Assembly (NCBI GenBank): GCA_033439765.1
Contig: JAULSN010000002.1
Coordinates: 5,952,001 to 6,016,000, forward strand
Reading direction: 5' to 3'
Origin: Lasiosphaeria ovina
Lineage: Eukaryota > Ascomycota > Sordariomycetes > Sordariales > Lasiosphaeriaceae
DNA length: 64,000 nucleotides
Position numbers and translations under genes: made by a program. Below the pieces are notes generated by a model. It worked only from the letters and a program-made list of their open reading frames with translations. It did no database searches and was not told the DNA's origin. Below are positions 55,644-64,000 of the stretch, piece by piece. Position 1 is the stretch's first letter, and the number at the start of each line of letters is the position of its first letter.

Positions 55644-58600
55644 ATGGAGCAATGGCAGGCGTACCCCGACCCTGCCGGCGCCGGCGGCTCGAGGCGGTAC
55701 AATGGCAGCAACAACAACAGCACCAGCCAGATGTCGCCGCGAGACTTTAACAACAATGGCGGCCAGCCCCCTGCCCAGCAGCAGCAGCAGCAGCAGCAGC
55801 AGCCGCCCGCCGGCTTCAAGTACGACCAGTACCAGGGCGGTCTGAATCCCCAACAGCAGCAGAGCGCCGCCTCGCCCATCATGAACAGCCCCCAGCTGCG
55901 CGACGGCAACGGCGACGTCGCCATGCAGGACGCCCACGATGCCTACTCGGGCCTCAACCTGAACCCCAACGTCAAGTACCCAATGCGGCCGCATCACCAA
56001 CACCATCTCTCGGGCGGTCGACCCTCGGCCCTCCAGCAGGAACCCTCGGCTGCCGCCCAGCGCTACTCCCCCATGGAAGTCTTGTCTCCCACCTCGCCCT
56101 ACGCTGCAAAGTCGGCCGGAGGAGGTCAGTTCATTCAATCGCCCGCCCAGCGCCAGTCGCCGAACCGCTCTTCCGACTACGCTCCCCAGAGTCCCTATTA
56201 CACTTCTCGACAGGCTGCTCCCCAGCTGCCACCCATCAACCCCTACGGGTCCCCCCATGACGGCTATCCCTCGGCCGCCGTGGCTGCCATGGACGGCTCA
56301 TTTGTCGATCCCAAGTCTCCCCGACGCGCCGCGCCCCAGTCGGCTCTCCCCGAAACTGTGCCCGAGTTCAAGAAGATCCGGGCCCTGACAGACCTGAGAC
56401 CAAAAGTCAATATGCAGCCGCCGTTCAGACGCGCGAACCCCGAGGGCGGCTTCATCAGTGTAAGCTGTGCAGCCGCGATTATCTCTATCTCCCGTCTTGC
56501 CACCTGCTAACCCATAGTCGTGAACAGCCCCTCCAAGCCCTCACGGTGCACCTCCCCGCCACATATCGGATCTGTAACCCCAGCTTCAAGTATGAGTCGT
56601 CGCGGAATCCCCGTCGTGTCTTGACCAAGCCGAGCAAGGGGACAAAGAACGACGGCTACGACAACGAGGACAGTGACTATATTCTCTACGTCAATGACAT
56701 ATTAGGTTCCGAAGAAGCAGGGCACAAGTAGGCCTCTCCCGTGCCCTCGACCCCAGACTGACCGAACTTGTCGCGGCTAACCTTTCTACATCAGGAACCG
56801 CTATCTGATCCTCGATGTTCTCGGGCAGGGCACTTTTGGCCAAGTCGTTAAGTGCCAGAACTTGAAGACGCAAGAAGTCGTGGCTGTGAAGGTGATCAAG
56901 AACCGCACTGCCTACTTCAACCAGAGTATGATGGAGGTCTCTGTTCTAGACTTGGTAAGCTCTCTCGCCTTGCCCTGACCCTTGCCCCCCTCTTGTCGAG
57001 TACCGACTGCGTGCTAACCGCGCACAGCTCAATACCAAACTTGACAAGAACGACGACCACCATCTCCTGCGACTCAAAGACACCTTCATACACAGGCAAC
57101 ATCTTTGCCTGGTGTTTGAGTTGCTGAGCGTGAACTTGTATGAGCTCATCAAGCAGAACCAATTCCGTGGGTTGAGTACGACATTGGTCCGCGTCTTTGC
57201 CCAGCAGCTCCTTAACGGCCTTGCACTGCTGAACAAGGCTCGGTTGATCCACTGCGACTTGAAGCCGGAGAACATTCTCCTAAAGAACCTCGAGAGCCCC
57301 ATCATCAAGATCATCGACTTCGGGTCTGCATGCGACGAGCGTCAGACTGTCTACACATACATCCAGTCCAGATTCTACCGCTCGCCTGAAGTACTACTTG
57401 GACTCCCGTACTCTTCGGCCATCGACATGTGGTCCCTGGGGTGCATTGTTGTGGAGCTGTTCCTCGGCCTCCCCCTTTTCCCTGGTTCCTCCGAGTACAA
57501 CCAGGTCTCGCGAATCGTTGAGATGCTTGGAAATCCCCCAAACTGGATGATCGAGATGGGAAAGCAGGCGGGCGAGTTCTTTGAAAAGAGACAGGACGAG
57601 TACGGCAGACGGACCTACCAACTGAAGTCTATGGAGGTGTATTCGCGCGAACACGGCACCAAAGAGCAGCCGAGCAAGAAGTACTTCCAGGCGAATACCT
57701 TGCCCGAGATCATTAAGTCGTACCCGATGCCTCGCAAAAACATGAAACAGTCAGAGATTGACAGAGGTAAGCTGATCCAATTCTTCCCACAAGCGCAGCG
57801 CTAACCATGTTTGTCTAGAAATGAACAACCGGGTTGCCTTCATTGATTTTGTCAGGGGTTTATTGACGATAAACCCGCTCGAGCGATGGTCACCCCAGCA
57901 AGCAAAATTGCACCCTTTTATCACGCAACAGAAGTATACAGGGCAATTTGTCCCGCCAATGAACTTAAAGTCCAGTTCTCTCAATAGGTCACCAGCCCCT
58001 GGCACGCAACAGCAGCAGCAAGCCGAGGCCCTGAGCAAGCAAAGAGCCCAGGCTGCCCAAGCCCAAGCGACTTCGGCAACCCAGGGCGCCTACGCATCAA
58101 TGGCTGGCGGGCAATATCAGCAACCAGTACACGCCCAAGGGCCACCTTTGTATGCGAACAATAGCATATACTCCCCCGGCGGCGGTGGCGGTGGTCACGC
58201 AGGCGCGCCCCCGCCTTATGCAGCGCAACAAGGTGGCTATAGCCCAATGGCCATGTCACAACCCCCTGTCCAAATGCCACAAGCCAACTACGCCGGTGTT
58301 CCGCAACCCAACATGTACTCCCAGCAACAGCAACAGCAGCAGCAACAACAGCAAGCTAGGACAAGACAGCGCGCATCGACAATGGAGCAGCAGCAGAGCG
58401 GAATCCCTGCCGCGATTCAGAGGGTTGCCAGCCATCTTGATCCGAATCATCCCATCCGACTGCAGCCAAGCCCGGCGTACTATCCACCCCCACCCGATGG
58501 CATGGCGGGCCTTGACCAAACCACTGGTAGGGGGGCCGCAAGGAGGGGAAGTCGGGCTCAGCAAACCACGCGGAGCAATCGCGACTTTATCCGAAACTTG

Positions 58601-58666
58601 GAGGAACGGACACTCGAGGAAGGGTTTATGGGGAACAGTGGGAGTGGCCAGAGCCCTTGGCACTGA
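55644..58666 (+). CDS. yak1: Yak1 DYRK-family protein kinase
   Basis: Five exons, 55644-56459, 56528-56727, 56795-56954, 57028-57766 and 57819-58666, give 920 aa. The N-terminal 270 residues are disordered, with a (CAG)-encoded Gln tract at 55776-55802 and many SP/SPY sites. The conserved DYRK-homology stretch (about 275-335) includes HLPATYRICNPSFKYESSRNPRRVLTKPS and YILYVND. The kinase domain runs from about 341: glycine loop GQGTFGQV, VAVKVIK, HCDLKPEN with catalytic Asp469, IDFGSAC, and the DYRK autophosphorylation loop Y501-x-Y503 (VYTYIQSRFYRSPE). The C-terminal 250 residues are Gln/Pro/Gly-rich with a second Gln tract near 58320-58355. Yak1 slows growth and promotes stress and stationary-phase responses, opposite to PKA and TOR. 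All catalytic residues are intact. Confidence 0.97.
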
Positions 58667-60559
58667 AAGAATTTGATTTCATAACAGCTGTCGAGAGCGA
58701 GTTCGCCTATTCGAAGCCAGACGTTGACGCAGATGTTACGAGGCTGAGACGCAACCGACTCGGCCGACCGGAAATTCTAAATTATCCTTACCGCTGGCTC
58801 TTTGGATGGAGCCATCAAATAACGGATCTCTTAGAAAATCGCATCAAGAATCTGGATAAGAGACATTGCGGTCGTACAAGGCTCGAGTAAGAGGAGGAGG
58901 CCGTTAGCCCGACATAGAGGTCGAGTGGTAGGCGGGCGTCTACATTGTTCCGGTGGGCTCATTTAGTCTCTTTTTGGTATCGATTCTTGTCAGTCGGGAA
59001 GGCGCGGCACAGCAGGGCAGGTGTATCGAACGCGCATTCTGCAGAGCGAACTTGGGTGTCTTCCGCTGTAACAACAGAAGGGCCTTGAGCACATCTCTAC
59101 CCTGCTGGGCTGATGGAAACGGCAAAGACGGAAAGGGTTGGCTCATTAGCGGTTCGCCAAGAAGCATGGGGAGGTTATAGGCGGCGAGGTACGAATGGAA
59201 GAAGGACGAGCGAATTTGACGACATACGCGTTGGCTCCAGCATGACCGGTTTATAACTGTACTTTTTTTATCTCTCTTTCTTTCTCCCCCCCTTCGCCAC
59301 AGCCCCCCGTGAAGGCCAGTCTTATTGAAATTGATGGCGCGTTGGGCAAATGTCATACTTTTTTTATTCGTCGTGTCTTTGGTATTTTTATTTTACTTTA
59401 TCTATAGCGGGCACGAGATCAGATATGAACACACGCACACACAAACACACATACACGCACACAGGAAAGAGGAAGAGAGAGGCTACTTACTGACTTTAGG
59501 TACCTATGTGGGCCATGTCAAACTTGCGGGGGTGTGGCGAAGTGGCGCCGGCGGCCTTGGGTGGTGGAGGAGTTGTATAGTTGAAGACATGACGGGTACG
59601 AGTTGCCTGTCCTACCTTGCTCGGGTGGGTGTGCGGATACACTCGCAAAAGAAATTCCGTAGGTCGTCAGTTCAAATGTTGATTAATGGATTGACTGCAT
59701 TGCACTGAACAGGCACCTTTCCATACCTACATGTCTAGCGCTGAGCCTGCCTTGGCCTCTCTCTCTATCTCTCTCTCTATATATATATCCATCTCACTCA
59801 AGAGATGGGGAGAAAGTGTGATAACTGGAAGAGGCAAAACCAAGTCAGCCACTAAATACAGAGCGTATTTGGGGGGAAAGAACCCGAGGAGGGTTCCCTT
59901 TGATATAAAAGTACAAAAAACTTGATATTACAGTGCCCTCCTTCCATTTTTGCCCCCAACCCCTAAGAAAAGCGATGATGGGGGAATGGTGCTTCACTAA
60001 GGGCTGTTTGTGCTGTGCTGTGCTGTACCGGGGAGATCTCCTTTCTCGTTTTCTTCCTCTAAGCGGCAACTTGTTTGTTATCGCCTTGCCCAGCGAAAAT
60101 GCCATGTCATGGCGTGGGTTGTGCCACTGCGCCCCACGCTTTCCTTTTGTTTCCGCATCAGAGAGAAAGAAACAAAGAATGAAAGAAAGAAAGGGTGCTT
60201 CTTGTAAGTTCGCGACCGTCCGATTGTCCTTCTGCTTTCCGTGTCGTCCTTTCCTTTGTGCACGGCCCGATTCCCGAAACCACTCGTAGCCCCAAAAGAT
60301 TACAAAGCTTGGTACATCACCTGTACAGGCTATACGGCCCAACTTTAGCACCTTCTCTCTTCGTATACCTCCCTTGATCCCGGGGGCCGGGATACGATTA
60401 GATGACGATAAGTCTAGCGGGAGGAGGTAGTGAGAAGAGTGGCGGTAGCAAAAAGGGGAAAAGCGGTGGATAAAGGATAGCAATGACAACGTCTCATGGG
60501 ATGGTCAAGGACCCAGTTTCTGTCCACGGACCACATATCTTGTGAGTGGCCGCAGCTCG
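58667..60559. other. Convergent 3' region, 1.9 kb
   Basis: Between yak1 and the RRM/ALY-like gene. Contains a CT/TA microsatellite at about 59756-59788 and ACAC units near 59430-59463. Open frames on both strands lack protein-like features. Large for a convergent spacer, but I see no gene. Confidence 0.5.
59756..59788. repeat. (CT)n/(TA)n compound microsatellite
   Basis: Mixed CT and TA dinucleotide tract in the convergent spacer. Confidence 0.8.
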
Positions 60560-61858
60560 TTATCTTCCAGCGTCGCCGCCGCGATTGGAACCTCGACCCC
60601 GGGGTCTTCTGTGGACCATGTTGTCGCTGTACAGACCGCCACCACCGTTGCCCGCCGCGGGTCCTCGCGGTGGCTGTCGTCCGTTGCCGCGGCCATTGGC
60701 AAAGAGGTCGTCTGAATCCATTGGGTCGTCAAATCCCATCGTGCCATCGACCACTGCGTCGTTGTCGTCGTCGTCGTCGACTACCACCGCGCTCGGTGTG
60801 TTTCCCACCTTGGGGTATACGCTCAGGACTCGGCCATCAGCCTGTGATCACGGTTAGCCTAAGAGATTTCTTTAAACAAGCCCCCTATGAGGGTACAAAG
60901 GAGATAGCTCACTGTCTGGTTGTGAAACGTGGCAATGACGTTGTCAGCACCCTCCTTGCTCTCGAACACAATCTCAGCAATCACGATGGGTTGATTCTTA
61001 ACCACGCGGCAGCTGGTGATGATACCGCCGATGGGCGTCATGGCGCTCTCGATGTCTGCAGCCGTCGTGCCCGGAGCGAAATTCTGTGCCATCACAACAT
61101 ACGGACCCGCCAAACCCCGGATCGTCATACCCTTCTGGAACGTCGAACCGCCATGCCGTCCTGTGATCAGGCCCGCCGCCGGCATCATTGGCAGTGGTGA
61201 TGACGGTATCGCCTGTGCTGGTGCCGTATACCTCGCCGATGCCGGCTGCAGCTTCGTCCGTATCAAAGCTTGCGCCACCTGTGCAGCCCGTCGCTTCTCA
61301 CGGTTGCCAGCGATGCCAGCATTCGGGTTCGTGATGCGTGACGCGAGCGAGCTGGGCTTCGGACCATTGCCGTTGTTGCGCTGGCTACGAGGCCCAGTCG
61401 GCGGCGCCTGCGACGAATGTAGGTCGTGAGTCCACTCGCCATCGATGTTTCCAGCGCTGGGGCGCGACACAGTTGACGATACGGCACGCTGCTATATTAC
61501 GGGGCGCGCACATGTTAGCTGAAGTATTTGGCTGTATGGACTGAAATTGAGGTGAAGGCAGAGCGAGAATGCGTGAGTGATGCAATCGGGACAGCGCACC
61601 TTCTTGACGCCTGCGCGGCTGGCGAGAGAACCAGGGCCGCTCAAAGGCGTGCTCGCGCGACGATCCTTGCTGAATATCCGAGCAGCGAGGGCTTCATTCT
61701 TCTTGCGGTCGCGACCTGGTAACCAGAAGCGGGCATATGTTAGTAACAGATGAGAAGACCGGGTTCGTAGAGCGGTGGCTATTGGCGCGACGGGGCTTAC
61801 CCTCGTTGATGATCTTCTCGAACTCAGATGCAACTTTCTGCCCGTTTTCTTTACCCAT
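60560..61858 (-). CDS. RRM protein, ALY/REF-like architecture
   Basis: Four exons, 61858-61801, 61715-61600, 61491-60913 and 60841-60560, give 344 aa with consistent phases. The N-terminus MGKENGQKVASEFEKIINEGRDRKKNEALAARIFSKDRR is charged and helical. A basic Pro/Arg/Asn-rich region follows, including ASRITNPNAGIAGNREKRRA. A single RRM occupies about 185-265: TIRGLAGPYVVMAQNFAPGTTAADIESAMTPIGGIITSCRVV as the first half, then VIAEIVFESKEGADNVIATFHNQTADGRVLSVY. The tail is acidic (run of seven Asp with one Asn) and then Arg/Gly-rich, ending RRPRGRGSNRGGDAGR. One RRM between basic and RG-rich flanks is the layout of mRNA-export adaptors (ALY/Yra1), but I cannot claim orthology. Exon 3 begins at a tandem TAGCAG acceptor, so isoforms with or without one Gln are expected. 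Confidence 0.85.
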
Positions 61859-63135
61859 GGCGGGCGATTTGGCGAGTGCGCGATTCGGAGGCAGCAGCAG
61901 CGGTCTAGATATCTAGGCTCAGTGACAAATTTTGTGCAGTCTCGGAAACGAAGGAGCAGCGCCAGACAAGAGAATGATGAAGCTCGGGTGGCGGCGAATG
62001 AATTCACTGATGCGGGATTCTCCAATAAAGTTGGCTGTCGAGCTTTAAGAGGGGCGTGTTCTAGGTCGTAGTTTGTTGGCGTAGCGCGTTTCTCCCCTGC
62101 ATACTGCCTGCGGCAGAGCGACGAGGTACGTACCCAAGTTCTCGCACTAGACCGCATTTGGTTACCCAGTTGAAATGAGCCAGCAGGTACATTAAAGTGG
62201 GGCACAGTGAACAATATAAACACAACTTGACGTTCTCAGTAACGACTCCATGATCTGCAACTAGGTAAGGTACGAGCTATATTTTGCCCCGCATGCATCA
62301 GGTTCATTCAGTAATGAATAATAGCAATCTAGATATCTACTAGGCAAAGGTATGAGATGGTAACATATCTAGCACAGAGCAGCTGCCATGTAAGAAACTC
62401 ACCTGGCTAGCCAGTAGCAATATGCAATCGTTACTTCCTCATAAGTCAAAAAGATGAAAATAAGGCAAAAAACATACAACACTAGGGATTCGCCGGTCGT
62501 CACCGGACCCAACTACTGATCTGGCAGTTGTTGGCTTATCAAGGGGAGAGCTGACGGGATCCTGAGTTCTCCAACACCTATGGTCGTATGTGTCAATGTT
62601 GGATGAAGATAGAGCATGAATAGCGAAGGCCGCATGGAGTAATCCCAGCCCGGGGAGACATGGACAGGTCACTTTCCCTTTTGTTGAGCCGTCGGGATTT
62701 GGATGTTAAGTAGGTATACATCACGAAGCACCTCAGGTGATTGTTCTGTCGAGAGCCGAGTGAGTGATAGGAAACGGAAGGCAAGTGCCGTAGTCGTCCC
62801 TCTTTCCTTCCCAGTCTTCCAGGGCTCGTATACCGAATTTAGGCAAGAACTACTGGTTCAAGGCTTTCCTGCCTCCCCTTCCAGTTTCCGGGCTTCTCTT
62901 GGGCTATACCGTACTGATTTGCCTTCGAGTTCTTCTTCGAACTTTGGGCTTGTCAAACCCACCGGTATCTTGTCATTTTTAGAGGTGCGTACTGCCTGTC
63001 TCGCATCCAAGCAGAATCTCACAGACTCTGTCACGTATAATACCATCTCCGGGTTCTGTTTCTCTTTTTCACTGTCGGAATTCTCTCTGGGCGTCTTCTT
63101 TTCCGCCAGTCCAGGAGGAGACACCACCTGCAGTC
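61859..63135. other. Spacer, no supported gene
   Basis: Upstream of the RRM/ALY-like gene. Open frames on both strands are short or read into its exons by chance. From about 62780 the sequence becomes TC-rich, as in fungal leaders. Confidence 0.45.
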
Positions 63136-63561
63136 ATGTTGGGCAGTTATTCAAGCATGGCCGCTACCATTGGCAACCAAGGTATGTTTCGGGGAAAGAA
63201 AGAAGATGGCTCGGAGCAGCACTGTCACCCTACCGAACCGAGCAAGGACAGATGGAGATGGTTTCATTCGACCGGAAGACGTTCATGCCCTTCCCTGAAC
63301 TCGGCTTCGGCATCGCCTCAATCGCACAATGGGAGCACAATGTTCAGGACCCCGGGTTTCATTCGTTCCCTGCGCGGGAGACCTACCATTCGGCAGGCTA
63401 TGACCCCTGAGTGGACTGACGAGCCATTGGTCCCTGGCCCCATCAACGAGATAAAGCACGTCCCTCCCGTGTTGGATATGCCATCTGTTTGCGCCCTCGA
63501 TGCGGATCGACAAAGCACCTTCCGACTCTGTTTTCAGGACCCCGTCCAGGGTATGTCCTAG
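63136..63561 (+). CDS. Possible hypothetical gene, weak
   Basis: An ATG-initiated frame of 141 codons after a TC-rich, leader-like stretch. Residues about 75-115 (PGFIRSLRGRPTIRQAMTPEWTDEPLVPGPINEIKHVPPVLDMP) look more protein-like than random frames nearby. Perfect donor-like GTATGT sequences occur inside (just after GGCAACCAAG at about 63182) and right at the end (about 63551), so the real gene, if any, is probably spliced and may run out of the window. No family recognised. Confidence 0.25.
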   Translation: MLGSYSSMAATIGNQGMFRGKKEDGSEQHCHPTEPSKDRWRWFHSTGRRSCPSLNSASASPQSHNGSTMFRTPGFIRSLRGRPTIRQAMTPEWTDEPLVPGPINEIKHVPPVLDMPSVCALDADRQSTFRLCFQDPVQGMS

Positions 63562-64000
63562 ACCACAGCTACAGTCTCTGCTTTTATAACACAATATGGC
63601 GTGCTCCAGTGTTAACTTGAAGCATAACTAGCAAAAGTCGACGAGGACCTCTCCCTTCGGGGTCTCTACAGCTCTTCCAGTAAGAGCTCTCCACCTCAAT
63701 TATACAAAATCCCAGTACCCCCTATATATCAGAGCTCCCACTGCCGTGATCCAGCCAGGCACATAAAGAACAACACGGCCGAAGCGGCTGACTCTAGGTT
63801 AGGCGTGTCTCGGAAGGACAAGCTGTCACATATGTCCATTTCTTCTCTCGCTTCTTTCCCGTCGGCAAATATGTCGATGAATATTCCAACCAGGATACCA
63901 GCAAGGTCAGTCAGCATGCATTTCTTTCTCATACGGTGCTCGTTTGTGAGTTTAAGTAGGTGTCTCCGGTTGGAATACACAACTTACTAGCAAGGTGATA
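63562..64000. other. Right-edge sequence, nothing clear
   Basis: Could hold a further exon of the weak hypothetical gene to its left (a CTAG acceptor-like site near 63633). No protein motif seen. Confidence 0.3.

Noticed and set aside
60496..61200. 234-codon plus-strand frame
   Set aside because: Antisense of the RRM exon in the ALY-like gene.
20700..61900. RNA-granule 'island' (Dcp2, Pub1, Yak1, RRM proteins)
   Set aside because: The genes lie over 40 kb, on both strands, interleaved with unrelated genes; such proteins are common enough that co-occurrence is likely chance.
61492..62223. 243-codon minus-strand frame running into the RRM/ALY-like gene
   Set aside because: It includes real exon 2 but reads through two introns and skips the conserved MGKENGQK start, so it is a chance extension.
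1..64000. Transposons, CRISPR arrays, rRNA genes and telomere arrays
   Set aside because: No transposase, reverse transcriptase, long terminal or inverted repeats, regularly spaced repeats, rRNA core sequences or (TTAGGG)n arrays were seen; TTAGGG-like units occur only singly or in pairs.

Overview
The window is nuclear DNA of a filamentous ascomycete, most likely a Sordariomycete. The evidence is short introns (about 50-150 nt) with GTANGT-type donors and CTRAC branch sites, GC-rich exons, single unlinked genes separated by AT-richer spacers, and a set of typical fungal housekeeping genes. There are no operons, CRISPR arrays, insertion sequences or recognisable transposons. I rebuilt 23 complete protein-coding genes by joining exons so that splice phases and the conserved protein sequence agree. 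There is also one gene cut by the left edge, one weak hypothetical gene near the right edge, and one intron-containing tRNA gene.

Layout. Left end (1-3.4 kb): three genes that look accessory, namely a kinase-like fragment, a zeta-toxin-family P-loop kinase and a Cys-rich protein with a diverged Zn2Cys6-like pattern. 4.7-7.1 kb: coronin (actin). 7.8 kb: tRNA-Val. 8.7-10.3 kb: a CDK10/11-type kinase. 10.9-11.8 kb: a secreted, GPI-anchor-like protein. 14.8-18.2 kb: an RRM protein and ribosomal protein S20 (uS10). 19.1-23.8 kb: a short-chain dehydrogenase and the decapping enzyme Dcp2. 25.0-28.4 kb: a DUF4112 membrane protein and ribonucleotide reductase small subunit. 29.1-37.3 kb: SRP9/SRP21, Swd2, the oxaloacetate carrier Oac1, the tRNA thiolation protein Ctu2 and a Fig1-like membrane protein. 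40.4-45.6 kb: a tandem PH-domain protein and a secreted GH5 hydrolase. 46.4-61.9 kb: a Mediator-like protein, Pub1/TIA-1, Yak1 and an RRM/ALY-like protein. 62-64 kb: mostly non-coding.

Several genes belong to post-transcriptional control and growth or stress signalling (Dcp2, Pub1, Yak1, two further RRM proteins, Ctu2, S20, SRP9). They are unlinked transcription units, and I see no sign that they form one system. Many have long, pyrimidine-rich upstream spacers of 2-3 kb.

I did not find a clear, previously undescribed system. The items most worth a second look are the zeta-toxin-family gene with its accessory neighbours, four Leu-rich LLxxF/L motifs in the disordered Dcp2 tail, a dense MCB/E2F-like cluster inside an RNR2 intron, a 9-mer (TACTCCGTA) strongly over-represented in non-coding DNA, and telobox-like motifs upstream of rps20, swd2 and ctu2.
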